Origin: Pedobacter ginsenosidimutans
GTDB taxonomy: Bacteria; Bacteroidota; Bacteroidia; Sphingobacteriales; Sphingobacteriaceae
Assembly (NCBI RefSeq): GCF_001442625.1
Contig: NZ_LMZQ01000008.1
Location: forward strand, 62,001 to 126,000
Direction: 5' to 3'
Length of the DNA: 64,000 nucleotides
Part shown: piece by piece, positions 33,265 to 42,706 of the stretch
How positions within the stretch are numbered: position 1 is the stretch's first letter
How the letters are laid out: the number at the start of each line of letters is the position of its first letter
The notes under the pieces: model-generated
What the model was told of the DNA's origin: nothing
The model's database searches: none
Seen by the model: only the letters and a program-made list of their open reading frames with translations
Made by a program: the position numbers and the translations under genes

Positions 33265-35130
33265 ATGCCTGATCATTTTTGCCTTTATGGTCCACCGTTT
33301 ACATTAAGTGGTGAACTATATTTTAGCGATACCGTTGTTAATTTTAGTGTTGATTTTAGTAATCCTGCTGATGAACAAAGTATTTTAGCCTATGAATGGT
33401 ATTTAGACGATGTACTCGTAATTGATGAGCGTAGTGCCGGTTTTGCAGGTAAGGTATATTGCGGCGGCCATAAAATAGGGGTAAGGGTATTAAGCAGTGA
33501 GGGCTGGTCTGGCATTAAAAGTCATTCTTTTTATACCTGCAAAGCACCAATTGCGATCATTATTCAGGGCCCAGATGTCATTAACGAGGGCGAATCAGGT
33601 ACTTATCTCGTTTTACAGCAATTTTCTGATGGTACTGTAGAAGATTTAACCAATAAATATACTTTTACAGTTAACGGAGGGGGCAGTTTTAACGGAAACG
33701 TATTAACTACAGTTAAAAATGATAACAGTTTTAGCGATGAAATCATTACCATTACCGCAACACCTGTAAGTGGTGCGCCCGTTACTAAACAGGTAACCGT
33801 TAAAAATACTACTCAGTTTAATTCTGCTGTTCTGGTAGTGGATTTATTTAACGATAGCAGCCTGAATGTAATCGGCCTGATCGATAATCCTGAAGTGACC
33901 GTTAACCATCAGTCTGTTTTTACCGGAAATAATTTTATACCTGTATCGGTGATTGCTGAAAATGCCTATATGCTGGCATCAGATCTGATCCCGGGATCAT
34001 CTACCAACTGGCGCTTTGAGTTTAACTTGGCTAAATTGATTACCGAATATCCAAACACAACAGACTTTGTATTTTATATAAAAGGCCGCGGTGCAGCAGA
34101 TCAGGGTTTAAACGGAGCTTTCAGCTTAAAAACTAAAGAAGCTAAAATGATCATGACCGGCAGTGCTGGTAGTTATGTGCCAAGTGTAACAGGTGGGGAA
34201 ACAGTAGGTTACAGTTCGTTTAGTTCTTATAGTGTTCCGGGTGCAAATGGCAGTTATGAGGAGAATGATTTATTTACCATCATCCGTTTCAATTACAATG
34301 TGCCTGCCGATACATTAACCTATACCATTCCGCCACGTACTTATCTTTCTAATCAGATTAGTGAAGAGGTGCAAAGAAATAACTGCGGAACTGGCTTTGT
34401 GGGTTCTGATGTATTGTATATTCTTCCTTATGGTGCATTCACTTCGACGGTAAGCCAGGCAGATGCTGATACACAGGCAAGAATTTTTTATGACAATAAC
34501 AAACAGCAATATGCCAATGATCATGGAACATGTGAAGTAGAGCCAAACTATCATTTTAAATCGAGCACAAGTGGTTCTTATCCTGTTACCATGACAACAG
34601 GTTATACCTCTGGGAATTGTGCACAGCAGGTTGCGTTTTACGCTACCATGAATAACCAGTCGGTGGTAATAGATAATACGAAGGGCACCACTAATTTAAT
34701 GCCATGGGGTGCCAATACCCGAATGTTCAAGGTACCTGCTACAGGTGTATACCGGGTAAAGGCCCGCTTGGTTGGTAACATTGCCTGTAATCCGGTAGGT
34801 GGCGATGCCGATCATGAACAAACCATCAGCTTCTTGTTTACGCGTACCGGAGGGGCCGAAACTAATTTAATTGCACCAGGGCAAAATAGTGCAGGTGGTT
34901 ATAGTGCCGCAGAATATTGTTTGCCAGGACAGTATGTTATCTCGAAAGGTATGACCCTGCCTATTGATATCAATTTTAGTATGGACTTTAATATGGTTGC
35001 AAACGAAGAGGCCAATTTTAGAACAAGGATTAATCTACGTACCTATTTCAACCAGCAACAGGGCGCAAAAGAAACCAATACTACCAATTTTAATTTCTCA
35101 CTGCTTGAATTAGAAATCGAAAAACTTTAG
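33265..35130 (+). CDS. Large beta-rich protein with Ig-like and DUF5977 segments, no signal peptide
   Basis: A 621-residue protein that starts MPDHFCLYGPPFTLSGELYF with no signal peptide. Residues about 10-95 look like a PKD/Ig-like sandwich (ILAYEWYLDDVLVIDE), and about 97-180 like a bacterial Ig-like repeat (GPDVINEGESGTYLVLQQFS). About residues 385-425 match the DUF5977 motif (GAFTSTVSQADADTQARIFY, then QQYANDHGTCE). The C-terminal 180 residues are a beta sandwich that could be C1q/TNF- or jelly-roll-like. Such proteins are typical of Bacteroidota surface structures, but without a signal or T9SS sorting domain its route is unclear. First gene behind the LytTR operator; 12 bases to the next. 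Function unknown. Confidence 0.7.
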   Translation: MPDHFCLYGPPFTLSGELYFSDTVVNFSVDFSNPADEQSILAYEWYLDDVLVIDERSAGFAGKVYCGGHKIGVRVLSSEGWSGIKSHSFYTCKAPIAIIIQGPDVINEGESGTYLVLQQFSDGTVEDLTNKYTFTVNGGGSFNGNVLTTVKNDNSFSDEIITITATPVSGAPVTKQVTVKNTTQFNSAVLVVDLFNDSSLNVIGLIDNPEVTVNHQSVFTGNNFIPVSVIAENAYMLASDLIPGSSTNWRFEFNLAKLITEYPNTTDFVFYIKGRGAADQGLNGAFSLKTKEAKMIMTGSAGSYVPSVTGGETVGYSSFSSYSVPGANGSYEENDLFTIIRFNYNVPADTLTYTIPPRTYLSNQISEEVQRNNCGTGFVGSDVLYILPYGAFTSTVSQADADTQARIFYDNNKQQYANDHGTCEVEPNYHFKSSTSGSYPVTMTTGYTSGNCAQQVAFYATMNNQSVVIDNTKGTTNLMPWGANTRMFKVPATGVYRVKARLVGNIACNPVGGDADHEQTISFLFTRTGGAETNLIAPGQNSAGGYSAAEYCLPGQYVISKGMTLPIDINFSMDFNMVANEEANFRTRINLRTYFNQQQGAKETNTTNFNFSLLELEIEKL

Positions 35131-35142
35131 CGATAGCTCACA

Positions 35143-35940
35143 ATGAAAAAAATAATCAAATATAAGGCAGTTACCATATTAATGGGTTGCCTATTGGTTT
35201 GGCAAGGCCTAATGGCTCAAAAAGTAGCCGTTAAAGATGGAACCATACAGGTTGATGGAAAGGAGTTAGCCAAAATTGTAAAAATTAAGGATAAGGAAAA
35301 TTTTGGTCTGACCAGTACTTATGAGATATATGCACTTAATGGTGAAAAGCTGATCATTGCCGCCATTGCCACCGATTTTGCCGAAAATAGCAATAACAAT
35401 GGTTCTTATTATTACCGCTTATCGTTTCTAACCAATCAGCAACAGGCTATTTTTAGACTGAGTAAACTGGGACCTGAAAAATCACTTGCCACCCTGATCG
35501 GCCAGTCTGGTATCATTGTGAACAACCAAATCGATCCAAAAATGTTTACTGAATTTTTAGCTAAAAAAAGCGTTAACCCGCCCATTGCCATGGAGTATAA
35601 ATTGGTAGAAAGAAACCATCTTGGTACACCATACATCAAGGGCAAGCAGATTTATCAGGGCCTGACGCTTATCGGCGAGTTTAAAGATATCAGTACGCGG
35701 CCAGAATACGATACCTACGAATTTAGTACCGCCATGGGGCTTGTGGTGGCCCGGGTAAATTTTACAGGTGGTATTAATGCACAAAACTTTGTGGTAACCA
35801 CTTATAAGGATAAGGTGACCACACGGATAAACATCCCTACACAGGGTAAATATTCAATATCACAGCAGCCAGGTGTAGACCGTAATGAAATGGCGCTTGT
35901 ACGCATTGCCGATTGGCTGGCCAAAAACTGGTATTTATAA
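35143..35940 (+). CDS. Secreted protein of unknown function
   Basis: A 265-residue protein with a signal peptide (residues 1-25: basic MKKIIKYK, hydrophobic core, cleavage before QKVAVKDG at LMA-Q). The mature part is beta-rich with short polar strands (YEIYALNGEKLIIAAIATDF and YYYRLSFLTNQQQAIFRLSK) and no recognised domain. It is one of only two exported proteins in the large-protein cluster, the other being at 45473. It starts 12 bases after the gene before and 30 bases ahead of the next, so it belongs to the same operon. It could be a periplasmic or outer-membrane-associated partner of the cytoplasm-made large proteins. No function is assigned. Confidence 0.65.
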   Translation: MKKIIKYKAVTILMGCLLVWQGLMAQKVAVKDGTIQVDGKELAKIVKIKDKENFGLTSTYEIYALNGEKLIIAAIATDFAENSNNNGSYYYRLSFLTNQQQAIFRLSKLGPEKSLATLIGQSGIIVNNQIDPKMFTEFLAKKSVNPPIAMEYKLVERNHLGTPYIKGKQIYQGLTLIGEFKDISTRPEYDTYEFSTAMGLVVARVNFTGGINAQNFVVTTYKDKVTTRINIPTQGKYSISQQPGVDRNEMALVRIADWLAKNWYL

Positions 35941-35970
35941 TAAACTCATTTAGCTAAGATATTTTTAAGC

Positions 35971-38106
35971 ATGACTCCATTTATTCCCACATCGTACTTT
36001 TTTACCGATCCTGCTTCGGTCAGCCAAACGACGGCGCAAGCCTTTGGGCCCGTTTCAGAAAATGAGTTTAACCTTACGGCTAAGTTTACCAGTACCGGGG
36101 CTCAGGCTTTTGCCGTATGTAAAGGTGTGGTATTAATCCAGCCACAGGGAGTAGGTAGCGAGGTGGTAAACTTAATATTGCGCCCTTACGAGCAGCCCAT
36201 TAACGGGCTTAATATCCGTTATTTTGTTTACCGTGGCTTAAAAAAGAGCGATTTCTTTAACGGCGAAAATGTACTGGCAGATGGCAATGATGTATCTGGT
36301 TTTATTAAAGGGATCAATAAGAGTTTTGCAGGTTTTTACAAAAATGAAAATGTACCGCCCTTCCTGGCCAAATACATCGGTTTCGATCCCACGCAGCAGG
36401 CTGCTACTTTGCCACTCGACCAGTTTTTCTTTAAGGATTCTGAATATGTAGATAATGCCGGCCAGTTTGTAGAAAAAGAGGAGACCGCTTTCGAACTACC
36501 CATGGTAGCCAAAGGTACCTCATTAGGCCAATTCATTATTGGCGAATGCGGCATTGATGTGGTGCTCAATTATGGCGATTACCAGTTGCCGGCTCCTAAT
36601 GCCGAATTTAATTTCGACCTTAACTATGCCAGGGCAGCAGGAGCAAGCATCAGCCTGGCGACGATTACCGACGAATTTCAAAAGAAACTGGTGAAAGAGC
36701 AAATTACACAGTTTTTAGATGTGGCTGCTTTTTATGGTTTTCATTGTGGCAATGGCTCGGTTAACATTAACGGGACTGCTACCAAGGGCGAGGCCATATA
36801 CACTGCGGCAGTAAGTAAGTTTAGTACCAAAAACAAACTTTACCTCTATATCCAGAGCGATCGTTGCCGCTCGTATAATTTTTATGGCAACTATTTAATT
36901 AACAGTACCGGTACCGAAAGTTTAAAACTGGGCACCGTAGAAACAGGTTTAACCGAACATGTTTATGGTACCAATGGCTGGCCTTTGTTAATAGATGAGG
37001 CCACGCATACACCCGCTACTGCAAGTAACTCCTTGTTTTTGCAACTGGTAACGGATAATGGTGCAAATAGCATGTTCTACGGACAGGTAGCCACAGTGCT
37101 TGCTGCAAAAGAAAACTTTTTAAATGCAGAAGCTTTAAAAGCCCCTAACGCTACTGATGGTACACCCAGTTTGTTTACCAAAACCATTACCCTCACTAAT
37201 CCAGCGGTGGCCACTGGAAATACCGGTTTAAATATAGCCAGTTTTAATATCCTCATTTACCAGGGATATAACTATCCTTATATTTTAGGGCAGGAAACCG
37301 ATGACCAGAATGTAACCACAAACGTATTAGGCTTGCCCAATTTCTTTGATGATGTATTCGATCAGCTTAATGCTACGCCATTGTTAAAAGCAACAGAAAA
37401 TAGCGATTATGCCGTACTTTCTTCGCAAAAGGTAAAACTCATCAGCCATTATCATGATAAGACCCAGCTGGGTATTTCTGCCGTACAAACCTTAAACATT
37501 AATGATGTAATTGAAACCGATGATCCGCTTACGCCGTTGTTAAAACGGGTAACCTACATTACCGAAGCCGTTGATGTATTAAACTCGGCACTTTCGGTAA
37601 CTGGCACGCTTACACCCGATACCAAATCCAATCCTTCGGTTTCGGGGGCGGTTGGCGATAGCAAAACTTACCAATTACCCGATGCCTTTTACTATAGTTT
37701 ACAGCTATTTACTGATAGCACTGAAACCATTACCGGGCTTCAGTTATTGGCCAAAGATGGCAGCACACCGAATAAGATCATTTTGGGGCTAACCCAGGAA
37801 GAGAATGATTCATTGAAATCACTCATAGTTACTAATGGCTTAACGAATGCCAGACTTTTCTTGATTGATCTTTTTATAGATGGAAATGAGCTTATTTCTG
37901 CTGAGAATATCATCTATCAAAAATATAAAGCGGGTATAGTGGGGGAGACGGCTGCAGGAGAACTGAAATTATACCTGCCCGCAACTGATGTGATGGTTTA
38001 TTCGCTGGAGCGGAAATATCATTTTACAAGTGCATATAGTAAGTATATGAAAGAAGATAATTATTTACAAGAGTTAAATATGGTAACTATAGATAATAAA
38101 TTATAA
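35971..38106 (+). CDS. 711-residue unknown protein of the large-protein cluster
   Basis: A 711-residue protein without signal peptide or membrane segments (starts MTPFIPTSYFFTDPASVSQT). No domain is recognised. The first 150 residues contain alternating beta strands (VVLIQPQGVGSEVVNLILRP and INGLNIRYFVYRGLKKSDFF), the middle is mixed, and the last 200 residues are more helical. The base composition shifts toward AT in the last 200 bases, in line with the more AT-rich toxin gene that follows 2 bases later. The tight spacing to the toxin gene suggests that this protein works with it, for example as carrier or chaperone; this is inference from position. Confidence 0.6.
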   Translation: MTPFIPTSYFFTDPASVSQTTAQAFGPVSENEFNLTAKFTSTGAQAFAVCKGVVLIQPQGVGSEVVNLILRPYEQPINGLNIRYFVYRGLKKSDFFNGENVLADGNDVSGFIKGINKSFAGFYKNENVPPFLAKYIGFDPTQQAATLPLDQFFFKDSEYVDNAGQFVEKEETAFELPMVAKGTSLGQFIIGECGIDVVLNYGDYQLPAPNAEFNFDLNYARAAGASISLATITDEFQKKLVKEQITQFLDVAAFYGFHCGNGSVNINGTATKGEAIYTAAVSKFSTKNKLYLYIQSDRCRSYNFYGNYLINSTGTESLKLGTVETGLTEHVYGTNGWPLLIDEATHTPATASNSLFLQLVTDNGANSMFYGQVATVLAAKENFLNAEALKAPNATDGTPSLFTKTITLTNPAVATGNTGLNIASFNILIYQGYNYPYILGQETDDQNVTTNVLGLPNFFDDVFDQLNATPLLKATENSDYAVLSSQKVKLISHYHDKTQLGISAVQTLNINDVIETDDPLTPLLKRVTYITEAVDVLNSALSVTGTLTPDTKSNPSVSGAVGDSKTYQLPDAFYYSLQLFTDSTETITGLQLLAKDGSTPNKIILGLTQEENDSLKSLIVTNGLTNARLFLIDLFIDGNELISAENIIYQKYKAGIVGETAAGELKLYLPATDVMVYSLERKYHFTSAYSKYMKEDNYLQELNMVTIDNKL

Positions 38107-38108
38107 AA

Positions 38109-41099
38109 ATGGCAGATTCGGTAATTTTATTTAATAACGATATTGTTCCATTATCAGCAGTTAGCGATAAAGAAATTTTTGATCCATCAGATCAGAACAT
38201 GCTTTTCTTCCCAAATGGACGGTTAAAAAGATTTGTGAAGAACAATAAGGCTTACTTAGCTCTTTTCGATCAAAAAGTAATATCAAATGGAGAACCTAAA
38301 TTCAGAGGTTATTTTTTAGAAAATAACTTTTGGGATTTTAATAAGGATAATATAAGAAGAAATGCTACTGAGACCGACAGGAGATATCTAAACTTTCCTT
38401 TCGAATATAATTATCCCCTTAACTATCATCCAAGCCAAAATCGAATAGTTATAGCTTACAAGGATCTTGTGCTAGAGCCTGATGGGAACAACAGCTCTAA
38501 TTTAAAGATAGATGTTAAATATAAGTTTTTTAATTATGAAGATATTAAACAAATTATTGAGACTGTTGATTTTGAAAAGCCAAATAACGCTGATATAAAT
38601 CATCTATATTTGAGTATTAATAGTTCTTTAGTCCCTTATTATTTTTTTATAATCAATAAACAAATTCTCGGCGCCAATAAACAGCTAAGAGATTTAACGA
38701 CAGGTGAAATAGATGAATTATTAGAAATAGTTCAGGTTTTTAACATTATTATCTCGGATGTAGATTTAATAAATTATCTTACAACCAAGGGAATAATGGA
38801 GGCATTTAATGTTCACTTGAATCTTCCAAATAGATATAATACAATACCTTTTGGTGAAATTGATCCAAAATATCATAATATTTATAATGAAGAATACTTT
38901 GCTAGATTTAGATTGAAATTGATAGAATTTAGATATTGGCTTTTACGTTATAAACAAAATTATAACGACATCAATATTGATGAATTAACTATTGCCATTC
39001 TTAATATATTCCCAGTTGATGAACTGGCTTCTTTAAGCTACGATTTTAAAATAAAAGCAATGGACCTGATTCTTGGAAAGAGGAGCGGTTGGACAAACTT
39101 CTTTTCTTCTCCAACTTTGAATTTAAAAGAGGAGGAGGCTATCGTAAAAATTGTTCGCTCGGTTTATAGGGAAATACAAGGAACTCCTAATTATCAAGAA
39201 ATTAACATGTTTTTGAAGTTTTTAAATTCTGTCTCTTCAAATCCCAATGTAACTAAGGAATCTTTAACTTACTATGAAATCTTATATAGAAAAATTACTG
39301 ATCCCACACTATTTGGGGATGACGGCAGGGGACAGAAAGGCCAATTTGTACATGCTGTATATGGCTTATGGTTGGAAAGTGAATATAATCCTGCCCATTC
39401 GGATCAAGTTATTGCTACCAATGCCTTAACAAAATTTAAGTATACAACATATAGAGCGGATTACGATTATGAGGTAACCCATAAATTTCACGAAGAAGCA
39501 GCACCTTTACTGCTAAATTATAGATCAGAGAAAGTTCTTTTATGGTATTCGGATAATTATAATTTTAAATTTTATGGTCACAAGATAGTTGCATTGGATA
39601 CCGTAACAGACACCGTTGCAGGGTATTACAATATTTATCAGCCGATTGCTTTAGCAGCTACCAATCATGATGATACAATAATTAAGATGCCAATAAAGGG
39701 AATATCTAATGTTAATAGTCCCAATAATGCACAGTTCGTAAATAATTGCATTCCTATTTTTTATTTACAGTATGTAGATGACCTAGGTGATTACAGTGAC
39801 GCAAAACAGGTTATTGGAACTGTGGCAAATGTTGCATTGTTTTTCACTGGGATAGGGGAGATTGCAAGTTTAAGATATTTAAGATACTTCTCAGTACTTA
39901 AAAATATTGGTACTGGTTTAAGTTCTGCTGAAGAATTATTATTGTGGAAAGCCGTTGGGAGTTTAACTTCTTTAGCTCAGGTTTTATCTTCGGCTGCGAG
40001 CTTAATCTATCAAATTGCGACCGATAGCTGTGCCATATACTATAACAACGATTTACCACCCGCAGAGGGAACTCCTGAATTTGAAAAGTATAATTTTTGT
40101 CAAGATGTAAACAAATGGCTGTTTGCTTTAGAACTAGTTTCTCTTTCTGCAGATGCACTAAGTAGAAGACTTCTAAAAAGAGCGAGCCAGAGAATGTTAA
40201 AATCTATGCCAGCTGATGTAGCAGCATCTTTGCCAAACGCTGAACGACAATTACTTAATGAATTGGCCGATATAGCAGAAGATATAAATAAATTTTTAAA
40301 TGAACTTTCAGATTATCCTAATGTTAGAGATCATATTTCTGCTTTAAAGCTTACGGATGAAAAAAAAGCATATGAATTTGCTTTTGATTTTAAAGGGAAT
40401 AAAATAGCTCTTCAGGAATTTAATTCCGATATTACGTTGATCGATGAATGGGACGAAATAGAATTTCTATTAGTATATAAAAAAGAAATAAATTTTTTAA
40501 AATCCTATAAAAGAATAAAAAATGATAGCGTCCTATTAGGACATATTCATAATGGAGAGGCTACATTAACGAGAAAACAACGACCGATACAATCAGGGGG
40601 GGGATTTTATAATGATGCAAATGTTTCTGGATATCATAACCTTGACAAAATTAAAAATCCACCGCCTGGACCCGGCGAAATTAGCTTTAAAGGACAACCT
40701 AAGTATTCAAATCCTTTAGATTTAAATGCTAGTTATCAACAAGGCAAAATAGAGCGAAACATGTATGACAAAATTGATGATATTACCAATAAACCTTGGA
40801 GCAAAAAGGCAAATACACCACCGAATAGTCCATTGCATCCAGATCATCTGAAAGTCAAAGATTATACTTATAATGTTTTTTGGCCAAAGAATTATAGTAC
40901 TAAAAGAATTAACGAAGAAATGGCATATGCTTACACGACTATTAATATAAATGCACCCATTACTAAAGTGAATAAAGAGGGTATAATATCTAATTTATAT
41001 TCTGGTAAAGCAACTGATGGACATGTAATCCATTTTCAATATTATGATGGGAATATAAGATCAGGAACATTAAAATCAATTTATCCAGCTAACTTCTAA
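38109..41099 (+). CDS. Polymorphic toxin with C-terminal EndoU ribonuclease domain
   Basis: A 996-residue toxin. About residues 1-560 have no recognised domain. Residues about 565-640 form a hydrophobic stretch (GTVANVALFFTGIGEIASL...) of the kind that lies before toxin tips in polymorphic toxins and may insert in membranes. The C-terminal 190 residues are an EndoU-like RNase: first catalytic His in GHIHNGE (residues 811-817), second His in SGYHN (840-844), then WPKNYSTKRINEEMAYAY and the terminal SIYP (Tyr992). Bacterial EndoU domains cleave RNA of target cells. No signal peptide is present, so delivery needs a special route. The gene is 2 bases after the 711-residue protein and 9 bases before the immunity gene. 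It is markedly AT-rich. The exact catalytic set should be confirmed by alignment. Confidence 0.78.
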   Translation: MADSVILFNNDIVPLSAVSDKEIFDPSDQNMLFFPNGRLKRFVKNNKAYLALFDQKVISNGEPKFRGYFLENNFWDFNKDNIRRNATETDRRYLNFPFEYNYPLNYHPSQNRIVIAYKDLVLEPDGNNSSNLKIDVKYKFFNYEDIKQIIETVDFEKPNNADINHLYLSINSSLVPYYFFIINKQILGANKQLRDLTTGEIDELLEIVQVFNIIISDVDLINYLTTKGIMEAFNVHLNLPNRYNTIPFGEIDPKYHNIYNEEYFARFRLKLIEFRYWLLRYKQNYNDINIDELTIAILNIFPVDELASLSYDFKIKAMDLILGKRSGWTNFFSSPTLNLKEEEAIVKIVRSVYREIQGTPNYQEINMFLKFLNSVSSNPNVTKESLTYYEILYRKITDPTLFGDDGRGQKGQFVHAVYGLWLESEYNPAHSDQVIATNALTKFKYTTYRADYDYEVTHKFHEEAAPLLLNYRSEKVLLWYSDNYNFKFYGHKIVALDTVTDTVAGYYNIYQPIALAATNHDDTIIKMPIKGISNVNSPNNAQFVNNCIPIFYLQYVDDLGDYSDAKQVIGTVANVALFFTGIGEIASLRYLRYFSVLKNIGTGLSSAEELLLWKAVGSLTSLAQVLSSAASLIYQIATDSCAIYYNNDLPPAEGTPEFEKYNFCQDVNKWLFALELVSLSADALSRRLLKRASQRMLKSMPADVAASLPNAERQLLNELADIAEDINKFLNELSDYPNVRDHISALKLTDEKKAYEFAFDFKGNKIALQEFNSDITLIDEWDEIEFLLVYKKEINFLKSYKRIKNDSVLLGHIHNGEATLTRKQRPIQSGGGFYNDANVSGYHNLDKIKNPPPGPGEISFKGQPKYSNPLDLNASYQQGKIERNMYDKIDDITNKPWSKKANTPPNSPLHPDHLKVKDYTYNVFWPKNYSTKRINEEMAYAYTTININAPITKVNKEGIISNLYSGKATDGHVIHFQYYDGNIRSGTLKSIYPANF

Positions 41100-41108
41100 A
41101 ATAAAGAA

Positions 41109-41435
41109 ATGAATACACAAATTTTGAACAAATACGGATTTAATTTCATTAAAAAGGCCGATGGAACAAAGCTAATATCAAATACATCCACAAGTTATAT
41201 AGCAAGTTATATATCAGAATATAGTGCGCCTGAACTTATTCAGGAATATATCGATGATGTTGATCGGTGTCTATCTGGTCAATTTGACTTAGTAGAGGAT
41301 ACAACTAAAAGTACAGATTTTATTTATGCTAAATTGTATCCTGATGGGTTGTACTTTGATGATGACGAGATGTTACCACTCTATGATCTGAGAGAATTAT
41401 TGAGCTCTTGGAAGGAATTTTTAGAAGGAAATTAA
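41109..41435 (+). CDS. Probable immunity protein of the EndoU toxin
   Basis: A 108-residue acidic protein that begins 9 bases after the toxin gene. It has no signal peptide, as expected for a cytoplasmic antidote to an RNase. The N terminus reads NKYGFNFIKKADG and the C terminus DLRELLSSWKEFLEGN. The C-terminal pattern D-L/F-x-x-I/L-L-x-x-W-x-x-F-L/I also ends the proteins at 41945-42337 and 43552-43905, so the three are distant relatives. Position, size and acidity support the immunity role; the family is not recognised. After it the operon is interrupted by a REP-type repeat element. Confidence 0.72.
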   Translation: MNTQILNKYGFNFIKKADGTKLISNTSTSYIASYISEYSAPELIQEYIDDVDRCLSGQFDLVEDTTKSTDFIYAKLYPDGLYFDDDEMLPLYDLRELLSSWKEFLEGN

Positions 41436-41503
41436 TTTTCGTCCTAGCGCATCCGTGTGCCTGATGGTTTAAATAAAATTGTTCAATATTCATAATGCCA
41501 CAG

Positions 41504-41727
41504 CCCTCGCTAGCGCACGCGTGCCGCGTGTGCAATATAATTAAGCAATTCACACACTCGTTTATTTAAGAGGTAGTAATTTCATCAGTCTCTTAAATAA
41601 GAGTATAGCAAAAGGAAGTCCTTGACGAGTAGTAAAGCCATTTACTGTCGATACTCAAGCCTAACAAAATATTTAAGAAAGTACAATTTTATTTTCGGTC
41701 ATTTTCTTATATTGTAAACTACAATCC
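41504..41727 (+). repeat. REP-headed structured repeat, copy A
   Basis: About 220 bases. The head (41513-41533) is a REP hairpin with arms GCGCACGCG and CGCGTGTGC around TGC. Then come CAATATAATTAAGCAATTCA, an inverted repeat TTATTTAAGAG / CTCTTAAATAA, a nested hairpin GAGTA-GTAAA / TTTAC...TACTC, and the end ATTTTCTTATATTGTAAACT. Nearly the same element recurs at 42354 (copy B) and 44591 (copy C). Confidence 0.88.
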
Positions 41728-41730
41728 TTT

Positions 41731-41780
41731 GCTAGCGCACGCGTGCCGCGTGTGCAATATAATTCAGCAATTCACACTAA
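41731..41780 (+). repeat. REP hairpin directly after copy A
   Basis: A second REP hairpin (41735-41755, same arms and TGC loop) in the same orientation, with the head of the following body (CAATATAATTCAGCAATTCA) and no further body. It makes copy A a REP-body-REP mosaic, like bacterial BIMEs. Confidence 0.8.
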
Positions 41781-41814
41781 GGATTGATTGGCATTGATCT
41801 ATTGGTTTAACCAG

Positions 41815-41862
41815 GGCACAAGTCGGGCCACTGCTTAGGGCCGGGACGCTAAGACTTGCGCC
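41815..41862. repeat. Second inverted-repeat family, copy 1 (GGCACAAGTC type)
   Basis: GGCACAAGTC (41815) is inverse to GACTTGCGCC (41853-41862) with one mismatch, and CTTAG / CTAAG form a nested inner stem around GGCCGGGACG. A copy in the opposite orientation lies at 44031-44075. Confidence 0.7.
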
Positions 41863-41944
41863 AGAATGGGCTAGCAATGGCGTATAATCTTCAAAATACA
41901 TTTAATGATCATTACAGTTATTTTCAATTAAATTTTTAATAAAC

Positions 41945-42337
41945 ATGAATAAAGCAAAACAGTATCATTTGAATTTTAGAGTCTTTTCTCGTGATGATGG
42001 TAGAAAAAGACCGAATGTTTATTCAGATACAGACTCAAATGGAACTATTAATGGAGACGTCGCCAGTTTTATGGACTCTCTAGGGCCAGATGGAGTTGAT
42101 TGGGTTGTTGATGAAATAATGAGCCTTAATGCATTTAATTCTAACACTAATGGTTATACAATTATTGGGAGTTATGAGGTAGTAGTAGAAATATTTTCTC
42201 CACCAGCTAGGGCCGTTTTTAACGAAGGAGGGGGAGCAGATATCGTGATACCTTTACAGGATTTTTTAGACATTTTACAAGAGTGGAAGAACTTTTTACT
42301 CTCGCTCCCTTATAAACATGACTTATCCAATAAATAG
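41945..42337 (+). CDS. Orphan immunity-like protein
   Basis: A 130-residue, acidic, signal-less protein. The start (KAKQYHLNFRVFSRDDG) and end (IPLQDFLDILQEWKNFL) resemble the immunity proteins at 41109 and 43552, whereas the middle differs. No toxin gene or toxin tip lies directly before it: the 509 bases upstream are REP-type repeats. Orphan immunity genes of this kind are common behind polymorphic toxin loci and can protect against toxin variants carried by relatives. The gene has its own ATG with an AT-rich leader; how it is transcribed through the repeats is unclear. No database family is claimed. Confidence 0.65.
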   Translation: MNKAKQYHLNFRVFSRDDGRKRPNVYSDTDSNGTINGDVASFMDSLGPDGVDWVVDEIMSLNAFNSNTNGYTIIGSYEVVVEIFSPPARAVFNEGGGADIVIPLQDFLDILQEWKNFLLSLPYKHDLSNK

Positions 42338-42353
42338 AATAGTAATATTTTAC

Positions 42354-42574
42354 CCTCGCTAGCGCACGCGTGCCGCGTGTGCAATATAATTAAGCAATTC
42401 ACACACTCGTTTATTTAAGAGGTCGTAATTTCATTGGTCTCTTAAATAGGAGTATAGCAAAAGGAAATCCTTGACGAGTATAAAGCCATTTATATTCGAT
42501 ACTCAAGCCCACCAAAATATTTAAGAAATTACAATTTTATTTTCGGTCATTTTCTTATATTGTAAATTACAATC
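42354..42574 (+). repeat. REP-headed structured repeat, copy B
   Basis: About 220 bases, nearly identical to copy A, starting with the REP hairpin at 42362-42382. In the nested hairpin, copy A has GTAAA / TTTAC while copy B has ATAAA / TTTAT, so both sides changed together. It follows the orphan immunity gene by 17 bases and precedes the transposase gene. Confidence 0.88.
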
Positions 42575-42706
42575 ATCTCTATAAAATAAAGCCATTATCT
42601 GGCCAGCTACCCAGCTAAAATGGTTAATTCATCTTGTATTTTATAAAAAATAAAGCGTAAAAACTTTTACTGGCACAGGTGTGTCACATGTGAAAAACCT
42701 AAAGAA

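Noticed and set aside
41815-41862. tRNA-like folding of the second inverted repeat
   Set aside because: No anticodon arm, T-loop sequence or CCA-near structure; only one nested hairpin.
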